Of a stretch of DNA of 11,305 nucleotides, positions 5,294 through 11,305 are shown piece by piece. Source of the DNA: WTAW01 sp964540205. GTDB taxonomy: Bacteria; Acidobacteriota; Aminicenantia; Aminicenantales; Aminicenantaceae. The DNA lies in contig CAZIMJ010000343.1 of NCBI GenBank assembly GCA_964540205.1, positions 1 to 11,305 on the forward strand, written 5' to 3'. How positions within the stretch are numbered: the stretch's first letter is position 1; every line of letters starts with the position of its first letter. Below the pieces are notes generated by a model that searched no databases, was not told where the DNA came from, and saw nothing but the letters and a program-made list of their open reading frames with translations. The position numbers were made by a program, and so were the translations under genes.

Positions 5294-6538
5294 ATGAGTG
5301 AACAACGGGTTGTCGTAACCGGATTGGGTGTCGTGACTCCTATTGGTCTTGGAATTGATGAATTTTGGAAAGGATTGAAAGAGGGTCGAAACGGTGTTTC
5401 AAAGGTTACCCATTTCGATCCCACTCATTATCGCTCCCAAATGGCGGCTGAAGTAAAGGACTTTGATCCTACCGATTGGATCGACAAGAAATCTATCGAG
5501 CGTATGGACAGGTTTATCCACTTCGGAATGAGCTCATCTGCTATGGCACTTAATGATGCTGGTTTAAATACCTTTGCCTTTGATAGCAACAGGGCAGGAG
5601 TCATCATAGGCTCTGGTATCGGGGGAGCCTTTACGATACAAGACGGGTACTCTAAACTTCACGAAAAAGGGCCAAAATCCATAAGTCCCTTTTTTATTTC
5701 CAAGACACTCATAAACATGGCACCCTGCCTGGTCTCCATCACTTACGGTCTAAAAGGCCCTCTTTCTGCTCCCAGTGTTGCATGTTCAACGGGAGCCAAT
5801 GCCATCGGCGATGCCTTCCGAATTATTCAGAGGGGCGATGCCGATATCATGCTTGCGGGAGGAGCAGATGCAAGCATAAATCCATTGCCTTTCGCCGGCT
5901 TTTGCGCGACGCGATCGATGTCGACAAGGAATGATTGTGTGGAAAAAGCGAGCAGGCCTTTTGACAAGAATCGTGACGGCTTTGTAATGGGAGAAGGGGC
6001 CGGCATTGTTGTTTTAGAGCGACTTGAGCATGCTCTCAGCCGGAATGCACGCATCTATGCCGAACTTGTTGGCTATGGTAATATGGCTGATGCCTTTCAT
6101 TTCACAGCTCCAGAGCCTGGAGGCGATGGAATGATCAGGGTAATGAGAGCTGCTATGAATGATGCTGGCATCGACCCGCAGGAAGTGAAATACATCAACG
6201 CACATGGCACTTCGACTGTCTTGAATGATAAGGCTGAAAGTATAGCTATTATGAAGGTCTTTTGTGACCACTCGAAGAATCTTAAGATCAGTTCCGTAAA
6301 GTCGATGACCGGTCACCTGTTGGCAGCAGCTGGGGCAGTGGAATTTGTGGCCACGGTGATGAGTGTCTATACCGGCAAACTACCCCCGACAATAAACTAT
6401 GAAGAACCTGATCCCGAATGCCCTCTCGATTATGTGACCAATGGAGTCGAATCGATCGACTTCGAGTTGGCATTGAGCAATTCCTTTGGCTTCGGTGGAG
6501 GTAATGTCAGTCTCGTAGTGAAAAAATGCGAGAGTTAA
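5294..6538 (+). CDS. fabF: Beta-ketoacyl-ACP synthase II (KAS II)
   Basis: This condensing enzyme elongates acyl-ACP with malonyl-ACP, releasing CO2, in type II fatty acid synthesis in the cytoplasm. The 414-residue thiolase-fold protein starts with the typical RVVVTGLGVVTPIG. The Cys-His-His triad is intact: Cys164 in VACSTGANA, His304 in NAHGTSTVLND, and His341 in SVKSMTGHLLAAAG, with the conserved Lys336. The C-terminal SNSFGFGGGNVSLV motif is also present. Length and spacing match E. coli FabF almost residue for residue, so the family call is firm. The usual acpP, fabD and fabG neighbours are absent. Instead a flavoprotein gene follows after a single base, so the pair is an operon. A good promoter lies close upstream without a Shine-Dalgarno site. 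A role outside bulk fatty acid synthesis cannot be excluded. Confidence 0.93.
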   Translation: MSEQRVVVTGLGVVTPIGLGIDEFWKGLKEGRNGVSKVTHFDPTHYRSQMAAEVKDFDPTDWIDKKSIERMDRFIHFGMSSSAMALNDAGLNTFAFDSNRAGVIIGSGIGGAFTIQDGYSKLHEKGPKSISPFFISKTLINMAPCLVSITYGLKGPLSAPSVACSTGANAIGDAFRIIQRGDADIMLAGGADASINPLPFAGFCATRSMSTRNDCVEKASRPFDKNRDGFVMGEGAGIVVLERLEHALSRNARIYAELVGYGNMADAFHFTAPEPGGDGMIRVMRAAMNDAGIDPQEVKYINAHGTSTVLNDKAESIAIMKVFCDHSKNLKISSVKSMTGHLLAAAGAVEFVATVMSVYTGKLPPTINYEEPDPECPLDYVTNGVESIDFELALSNSFGFGGGNVSLVVKKCES

Positions 6539-6539
6539 A

Positions 6540-7607
6540 ATGAAAATCCCAAAGCTTCAAATTGGAAATATCACCGCAGACGTTCCGATTGTCCAGGGGG
6601 GCATGGGCGTGAGGGTGTCTCTTTCCTCGCTCGCCTCTGCCGTGGCTGAGGAGGGAGGGATAGGCACTATCTCGAGCATAGGCTTGGGTGATATCGAGGC
6701 ATCAAAGAATGACTATGAGAGGATATCTCGTGAAGCTTTGGAGAAAGAAATTCGCAAAGCGAAACGTGCATCACACAACAATATCGCTGTCAATTTCATG
6801 GGAGTGCTCAGTAATGCCGACGATCTGATCAAAACATCCGTCCGCGAGGGAATAAAGATGATCGTCTACGGTGCCGGACTCCCCGCTAAGCTTCCCGGCT
6901 TGATCGAAGACAGATCTGTAAACCTTGTACCCATAGTCAGCTCGGCACGGGTAACTGAATTCATCCTCCGTTACTGGAACAAACGATATGAGAGGATTCC
7001 CGATGCCATTATCCTTGAAGGGCCTCTAGCAGGTGGTCATCTCGGCTTCTCCGAAGAGCAGCTCGAACAGCCTGAAAAGTACTCCCTTGATAATCTTTTA
7101 CCGGAGATTCTGGAAACGGTAAAACCCTATGAAGATCGATACGGCAAGAAAATTCCAGTAATCGCGGCCGGCGGGATCTTCGATGGAAAGGATATAGCTC
7201 GGATGTTGACCCTGGGTGCATCAGGAGTCCAGATGGCGACACGATTTGTCTGTACTGTGGAGTGCGATGTCTCCCAGGAATTTAAGCAGAGCTACCTCGA
7301 TACCAAGGAAGAGGATATTGTCATCATTAAAAGCCCTGTCGGCATGCCAGGAAGGGCCATTCAGAACAAATTTTTAGACGATTTAGAAATAAAGGGAAAA
7401 CTTAAAATCAAGTGTCCGTATAGATGTCTTACTGCCTGTAAAGCGAGCGATGCAAGGTACTGCATTGCCCAGGCTCTTTTAAACTCTTATTTCGGGGATG
7501 TCGACCACGGCCTCATCTTCTGTGGCCAGAATGCTTACCGTATCGACAGGATTGTAACAGTCAAAGAACTCATCTCGGACCTTCTTGCTGAACTCGAAGC
7601 AGCTTAG
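6540..7607 (+). CDS. FMN-dependent nitronate monooxygenase / FabK-like enoyl reductase with Cys-rich C-terminus
   Basis: The 355-residue TIM-barrel flavoprotein belongs to the nitronate monooxygenase (2-nitropropane dioxygenase) / FabK family. VPIVQGGMGVRVS near the N-terminus is the flavin-binding start. GPLAGGHLGF carries the family's catalytic His167. VIAAGGIFDGKDIARMLTLGASGVQMATRF is the FMN-phosphate region. In this family similar sequences either oxidise nitronates or act as the flavin-dependent enoyl-ACP reductase FabK. Co-transcription with fabF (one base between stop and ATG) favours a role in fatty acid synthesis, but this is inference. Unusual is a Cys cluster near the C-terminus, Cys292-x3-Cys296-x3-Cys300-x7-Cys308, which could hold an iron-sulfur cluster or other metal. 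I recall similar clusters in some clostridial family members. It also has a terminal NAYRIDRIVTVKELISDLL segment. No Shine-Dalgarno site is visible, so translation is probably coupled to fabF. Confidence 0.85.
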   Translation: MKIPKLQIGNITADVPIVQGGMGVRVSLSSLASAVAEEGGIGTISSIGLGDIEASKNDYERISREALEKEIRKAKRASHNNIAVNFMGVLSNADDLIKTSVREGIKMIVYGAGLPAKLPGLIEDRSVNLVPIVSSARVTEFILRYWNKRYERIPDAIILEGPLAGGHLGFSEEQLEQPEKYSLDNLLPEILETVKPYEDRYGKKIPVIAAGGIFDGKDIARMLTLGASGVQMATRFVCTVECDVSQEFKQSYLDTKEEDIVIIKSPVGMPGRAIQNKFLDDLEIKGKLKIKCPYRCLTACKASDARYCIAQALLNSYFGDVDHGLIFCGQNAYRIDRIVTVKELISDLLAELEAA

Positions 7608-7669
7608 GAAGTCTGTGATAACCTCTAAAACAGCTTGTCTTCAATCCGACTCTGATGGTAATTCCAGAA

Positions 7670-7735
7670 AAATCCACTTCTCCCATCTCCCCGGCCGTCA
7701 TGAGGAGCTCATGTTTTGCGACGTGAGGTGGATTT
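7670..7735. repeat. Nested inverted repeats in the spacer before the permease operon
   Basis: AAATCCACTTC (7670-7680) pairs with GAGGTGGATTT (7725-7735) over 11 bp with one mismatch that becomes a wobble in RNA. Inside, CATGAG (7699-7704) and CTCATG (7708-7713) form a perfect 6-bp hairpin with a GAG loop. There is no clean T-run after the arm on the plus strand, so a classical terminator for the fabF operon is not obvious. On the minus strand five T follow the GTGGA of the closing arm. It may be a repeat element, a processing site or a weak bidirectional terminator. Confidence 0.4.
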
Positions 7736-7743
7736 AGAGATGC

Positions 7744-7772
7744 TTGCAGAACAAACCTTTCGCTCCTAATAT
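7744..7772 (+). promoter_or_regulatory. Putative promoter of the permease operon
   Basis: TTGCAG (7744-7749) and TAATAT (7767-7772) are separated by 17 bp. Transcription would start near 7779, leaving a leader of about 34 nt before the GTG start at 7813. The -35 matches four of six consensus bases. Confidence 0.4.
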
Positions 7773-7812
7773 CGTATTAATTCATGTAAAATAAAAAAGA
7801 GAGAGAAATCCA

Positions 7813-9048
7813 GTGGCACGACTCCAATTTGGCGAATCTGTAGCGATGGCCATGAGTTCTTTTTGGTCGAATAAGCTCAGGACCTTCCTTACCCTACTTG
7901 GAATCATCATCGGCGTCCTCACAATCATTACCGTTGTTTCAATCATCCAGGGACTAAATAACTATGTCTACACAAAAATGGCCTTTTTTGGAGCCAATGA
8001 CTTTTCCGTATCCAAGACCTCAATGATGATAACATCGATCAAACAATGGCGAGAGGAACAAAAAAGGAAAAAATTCACGCTTGAAGATATGAGGCTTGTC
8101 CGGAGATTGTGTGAGTCATGTGAATTAGTGGGTGCCAATGTAAGCACGTCCCGAACAGCAAAATACAGGAGTGAGTCACTGAAGAACGTGGAGGTCAGAG
8201 GCATTACTCATCTCGATCATATGATCGGCTCTGTCTTGGAGCTCCAAGGAGGAAGACATATCAGCAAAGACGATGAAGATCGCTCCCGGTATGTCTGTAT
8301 CATAGGAGCGGATATTCAGGATAAATTGTTTCCTTCCCTCGATCCTCTCGGGAAAAGAATCAAGATCGGGAATCAAAATTTCTTCATTATCGGGTTGGGA
8401 GAGAAAAAGGGAAAACTCCTGGGATTTAGCCAAGACAATTATATCCGGATTCCCATCACAACATTTCAAAAGATCTATGGAGAGAGACGGAGCATAACGA
8501 TAAACATACACACAGCATCGCAAGAACAGATGACTATAGCTCAAAATGAGGTACGGACAGTTTTCCGGTCAAAACGGCATGTGTCTTTCAACGAACCCGA
8601 TGATTTTTCTTTCCAGACTTCTGATACTTTTATTCAATTCTACAAAAGCGCCACGACAGGCATCTATTTTGCAATGATAGCGATATCCGCTCTGGCATTG
8701 CTAGTCGGAGGTATCGTAGTCATGAATATCATGCTCGTCGCTGTCACAGAACGGACAAAAGAGATCGGCATCCGTATGGCAATAGGGGCACGACGAAAGG
8801 ATATCCTCGTCCAGTTCTTGATCGAGTCCGCCACGATATCCGCTACTGGAGGTCTTATAGGTATCTTTCTGGGATTTATCCTGGCAAAGATAGTTACGGT
8901 TGCCACATCCATGCCATCCAGCATCGATCCCGCATCGATTGTAGTTGCTATCTCTGTGTCTGCTTCTATAGGGATCTTTTTCGGCCTCTATCCCGCAAGT
9001 AAAGCCTCAAAACTGGATCCCATCGAGGCCTTGAGGTCAGAACAATGA
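7813..9048 (+). CDS. MacB/FtsX-like ABC transporter permease (first of pair)
   Basis: This 411-residue inner-membrane protein has the layout of a type VII (MacB-like) ABC permease. It begins with an amphipathic N-terminus and one membrane helix (about residues 24-47, RTFLTLLGIIIGVLTIITVVSI). A large periplasmic domain follows (about 50-280). Three C-terminal helices come last (about 284-310, 337-362 and 374-394). The coupling-helix signature EIGIRMAIGARRKDI (317-331) contacts an ATPase, and the end DPIEALRSE is typical of the family. Such permeases do mechanical work across the envelope, exporting peptides, drugs or lipoproteins, and need a separate ATPase and often a membrane-fusion protein. 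Neither is encoded nearby. Substrate cannot be told. The GTG start is chosen because the next residues match the usual start just before the first helix; only a weak GAGAGA precedes it. It overlaps the next gene by 4 bp (ATGA). Confidence 0.88.
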   Translation: MARLQFGESVAMAMSSFWSNKLRTFLTLLGIIIGVLTIITVVSIIQGLNNYVYTKMAFFGANDFSVSKTSMMITSIKQWREEQKRKKFTLEDMRLVRRLCESCELVGANVSTSRTAKYRSESLKNVEVRGITHLDHMIGSVLELQGGRHISKDDEDRSRYVCIIGADIQDKLFPSLDPLGKRIKIGNQNFFIIGLGEKKGKLLGFSQDNYIRIPITTFQKIYGERRSITINIHTASQEQMTIAQNEVRTVFRSKRHVSFNEPDDFSFQTSDTFIQFYKSATTGIYFAMIAISALALLVGGIVVMNIMLVAVTERTKEIGIRMAIGARRKDILVQFLIESATISATGGLIGIFLGFILAKIVTVATSMPSSIDPASIVVAISVSASIGIFFGLYPASKASKLDPIEALRSEQ

Positions 9049-10292
9049 GAGCCGGGATCATCAATGAGATATTCCAGATGGCATTCGACTCTCTCAAGTC
9101 GAATAAACTCCGTTCCTTCCTGACTCTCCTCGGAATCGTGATAGGCGTTATGACCGTCATCGGCATGGTTTCTATCATCCAGGGCTTGAACAAGTCATTC
9201 CTCTCCGACCTGGAATCTGTCGGATCTGACATTATTGGCGTCGCAAAATACGAGCCTGGCATCCAAACGGGCAATCGTTCCGAAGAAGAACGACAGCGGA
9301 AAAATTTCACTATCGAAGATGCTGCAGCACTCCAGGAGGAGTGCTCTTTAGTTAAAGCAGTTGCCGTGGATATTGTCGTCGATGTTTTTACGGATATCCC
9401 CATTAAATACACAAACATTAAGGCACAGGATGCATATATCCTCGGCATGAATGAGAAATGGCCACAAGTTCTCTCGATCTACACACCTGTCAAGGGCAGG
9501 TTTATCACCGAATCTGACGTCAATCATCGCGCTAAAGTGTGTGTCCTTGGGGCAGAACTCAACGAGACCCTATTCCCTCACTCCGAAGCTGTGGGAAAAG
9601 AGATTCGGATCGGGCCGGAAAAGTTTCGCGTTGTCGGCGTCCTCGAAAAAAGAGGCAGTATGTTCGGACAGAGCAGGGACAATCTTGTTGGGATCCCCAT
9701 CTCAACATTGATGAAACACTTTCCCTACGACCTGGAAAACCTCGAGATTATTGCCTCACCTACAAAACATGGCTATCTCCAAGAAACGATAGAACAGATG
9801 ATCAATGTATTGCGAAAACGGAGGAAAGTCCCCTTCGGAAAGCCTAATGATTTCGCCATCTACACACAGGACACGCTCGTCGACCTCTACAACCAGCTCA
9901 CAGGAGCAGCCTATCTTGTGATGATCGTCATCTCATCCATCGGACTCCTCGTGGGGGGGATCGGCGTGATGAACATCATGCTGGTCTCGGTTAAAGAGAG
10001 AACCCGGGAGATCGGTATACGCAAGGCCATAGGTGCACGGTCATCAGATATACTGAAGCAGTTTTTAATCGAAGCGATCTTCCTTACGGGGACAGGAGGG
10101 GCCATCGGCATTCTTATCGGCTTTGCCATAGCCTTCATCGTTAAATCAGCCACTCCCCTCCCGGCTTCGGTAACTCTCTGGTCGATCCTTCTAGGATTTT
10201 TTGTGTCGGTCTCGGTGGGTCTTTTCTTTGGGATCGTTCCCGCTCAAAAGGCATCCCGCGTCGACCCCATCATCTGCCTCCGCTACGAGTAA
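9045..10292 (+). CDS. MacB/FtsX-like ABC transporter permease (second of pair)
   Basis: This 415-residue paralogue of the preceding gene shares its layout. The first membrane helix is at about 24-47 (SFLTLLGIVIGVMTVIGMVSI). A periplasmic MacB-type domain spans about 50-285, and three C-terminal helices lie at about 288-314, 343-367 and 376-398. The coupling motif EIGIRKAIGARSSDI (322-336) is intact, and the C-terminus is DPIICLRYE. Shared phrases with its neighbour (NKLR-FLTLLGI-IG, VSIIQGLN, LLVGGI-VMNIMLV) indicate an old tandem duplication, so the two probably form the heterodimeric membrane part of one transporter. The start codon lies inside the ATGA overlap, so translation is coupled. 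The gene ends 20 bases from the convergent tRNA-editing gene, and I see no clear terminator between them. Confidence 0.88.
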   Translation: MRAGIINEIFQMAFDSLKSNKLRSFLTLLGIVIGVMTVIGMVSIIQGLNKSFLSDLESVGSDIIGVAKYEPGIQTGNRSEEERQRKNFTIEDAAALQEECSLVKAVAVDIVVDVFTDIPIKYTNIKAQDAYILGMNEKWPQVLSIYTPVKGRFITESDVNHRAKVCVLGAELNETLFPHSEAVGKEIRIGPEKFRVVGVLEKRGSMFGQSRDNLVGIPISTLMKHFPYDLENLEIIASPTKHGYLQETIEQMINVLRKRRKVPFGKPNDFAIYTQDTLVDLYNQLTGAAYLVMIVISSIGLLVGGIGVMNIMLVSVKERTREIGIRKAIGARSSDILKQFLIEAIFLTGTGGAIGILIGFAIAFIVKSATPLPASVTLWSILLGFFVSVSVGLFFGIVPAQKASRVDPIICLRYE

Positions 10293-10312
10293 CAAAAAAA
10301 GAGGAAAGACAT

Positions 10313-11305
10313 TCATTCCCCAAAAAATTCGGAAACTTTGTCGAGAGCGAGCTTTAAATTCTCTTCCTTCTGACCGGCAATTTCCACAAGCGTAGGTCTT
10401 CCTCCACCCTTCCCGCCGATAAGGGGCGAAACGATAGGAATAAGATCTCGCATATCCCTTTCCAGGCTCTCCGAACATGCCAGGACCAGATGAACTCTAT
10501 CCTGAAGATTCGTGCCGAACAGAACGACATATTTGCCGCTCCTTATGATGGAGAGTGCAAGAAACCGCATCTCATCAGGTGGTCTTCCGGTGAAAACCTC
10601 TTTTATGACGTCCCCTTTGGCATTTCTCATGATCTCCTGAGCCTCGATATCAAGGATCTTCTCCTGTGCTTTTCTTAAACGCCTACGCTGGTCCTTAAGG
10701 TCAACGATCAATTTGTCGATGGACCCTACAAGATCTCCCTCGCCCACGTTGAACTTTATGGAGACCTCTCGAATGATCCTGTTTTTGATCCCGTAATCGA
10801 TAAGGGCCCGACGGCCACACACAAACTCGAACCTCAGATTATTCCGGATCCTATCCCACTTGAGGATCTTGATCAAACCGATCTCTCCTGTTTTGTTCGG
10901 ATGGGTCCCCCCGCATGCAGAATAATCAAAATCAGAAATCTGTACCACACGGATGTGCCCTTTTTTCTGCGGAGGTTTTCGGAGTGGGACCTTATCGATC
11001 ATCTCTTCAGGAGTGATGTACGTGTAGATCCCTTCATCCTGAAACACGATGTCATTGGCTAAGGTCTCCACCTTATCGACCTCATCTTCCGTGATATCTC
11101 TCTTATCGATCTCGACCGTTGATGATCTCAAACCGAGATGGAAGGAGAGGGTTTTTGCATCGAAAAGTGTGTCGAAGCATTGTGAAAGAATATGTTGACC
11201 GGAATGCTGCTGCATATGGTCAAAACGCGTTTCCCACTCAATGACGCCGTTGACTTTGTCCGATTCGACCTCGCTCCGCATGACGTGCAGGATCTTTGCA
11301 TCTTT
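10313..11305 (-). CDS. Alanyl-tRNA editing protein, AlaX-L type with DHHA1 domain (5' end outside window)
   Basis: This free-standing editing enzyme hydrolyses mischarged Ser-tRNA(Ala), and sometimes Gly-tRNA(Ala), in the cytoplasm, backing up alanyl-tRNA synthetase. Both zinc/active-site motifs of the editing domain are visible. HSGQH lies at about 11192-11206, and SACGGTH (the Cys and His of the C-x3-H motif) lies about 100 residues later. A predicted coiled coil follows (KLIVDLKDQRRRLRKAQEKI). The C-terminal DHHA1 domain has the signature GGKGGGRPTLVEIAGQ. The frame stays open to the window edge, and the residues before the Met at 11281 (KDAKILHV) fit the family, so that Met is internal. 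The N-terminal part, usually about 70-80 residues, is missing here. DHHA1 separates this long form from the short AlaX forms. A true AlaRS is unlikely, since no room for DHH-free catalytic domains is seen, but the upstream part is not visible. Confidence 0.87.
   Translation of the reverse strand, partial: KDAKILHVMRSEVESDKVNGVIEWETRFDHMQQHSGQHILSQCFDTLFDAKTLSFHLGLRSSTVEIDKRDITEDEVDKVETLANDIVFQDEGIYTYITPEEMIDKVPLRKPPQKKGHIRVVQISDFDYSACGGTHPNKTGEIGLIKILKWDRIRNNLRFEFVCGRRALIDYGIKNRIIREVSIKFNVGEGDLVGSIDKLIVDLKDQRRRLRKAQEKILDIEAQEIMRNAKGDVIKEVFTGRPPDEMRFLALSIIRSGKYVVLFGTNLQDRVHLVLACSESLERDMRDLIPIVSPLIGGKGGGRPTLVEIAGQKEENLKLALDKVSEFFGE

Larger units (their letters stand above)
7570..7776 (-). other. 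Protein-like open frame in the spacer between operons (remnant or translated repeat)
   Basis: On the minus strand a frame is open from after a TAA (7779-7777) to a TGA at 7572-7570, 68 codons, running 38 bases into the 3' end of the preceding gene. The part in the spacer reads like protein (for example RFVLQASLNPPHVAKHELL and GEVDFSGITIRVGLKT). The only ATG, at 7701, lies in the middle and has no Shine-Dalgarno sequence. The same stretch holds strong inverted repeats (7670-7735), and one plus-strand frame is also open there. It could be a palindromic repeat that happens to be translatable, or the end of a decayed gene. I do not recognise a family. Confidence 0.2.

Noticed and set aside
10293..10312. 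Terminator between the second permease and the tRNA-editing gene
   Set aside because: The 20-base gap is A-rich on the plus strand and contains no inverted repeat.
11279..11281. ATG at 11281 as the true start of the tRNA-editing protein
   Set aside because: The frame continues upstream to the window edge with family-like residues, and the N-terminal part of the editing domain would be missing.

Overview
The window looks like chromosomal DNA of an uncultivated Gram-negative (diderm) bacterium of moderate GC content. A small protein with an export signal and an outer-membrane-type C-terminus, together with MacB-like permeases, points to two membranes. GTG starts, Shine-Dalgarno sites of the AAGGAG type and tightly packed genes are ordinary bacterial features. 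The gene mix (LonB/LonC-type protease, stand-alone pyruvate-kinase alpha/beta domain protein, nitronate-monooxygenase-like flavoprotein beside FabF, paired FtsX permeases) would fit a lineage such as Acidobacteriota/Aminicenantes, but that is only an impression. I see no phage, transposase, CRISPR, tRNA or rRNA gene.

Layout. 1-382 has no convincing protein gene but holds a strong long-range inverted repeat (101-256, candidate structured RNA). It also has a promoter-like TTGACA box embedded in a second inverted repeat, just upstream of a Lon-family AAA protease (383-2821, +). Two minus-strand genes converge on it: an RluB-type 23S rRNA pseudouridine synthase (2826-3551) and a small outer-membrane beta-barrel protein (3558-4118). 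The 4119-4396 spacer carries a compact repeat able to form several stems, next to a segment bounded by 14-bp perfect inverted repeats. A stand-alone pyruvate-kinase C-terminal-domain protein follows (4397-4996, -).

The 297-bp divergent spacer before fabF contains a protein-like open frame on the minus strand (possible small gene or remnant) and a near-consensus promoter almost touching the fabF start. FabF (5294-6538, +) and an FMN-dependent nitronate-monooxygenase/FabK-like protein (6540-7607, +) are separated by one base and must be co-transcribed. After another structured spacer (7608-7812) come two paralogous MacB/FtsX-like ABC permeases overlapping by 4 bp (7813-9048 and 9045-10292, +). 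Neither an ATPase nor a membrane-fusion protein accompanies them here. The window ends inside an AlaX-type alanyl-tRNA editing protein (minus strand, 5' end cut off).

Functionally the window joins unrelated housekeeping modules: protein quality control, rRNA modification, fatty-acid elongation (FabF plus a possible enoyl reductase), envelope export and translation fidelity. No single new multi-gene system stands out. The most unusual material is the structured intergenic DNA and the fabF / Cys-rich flavoprotein pair.
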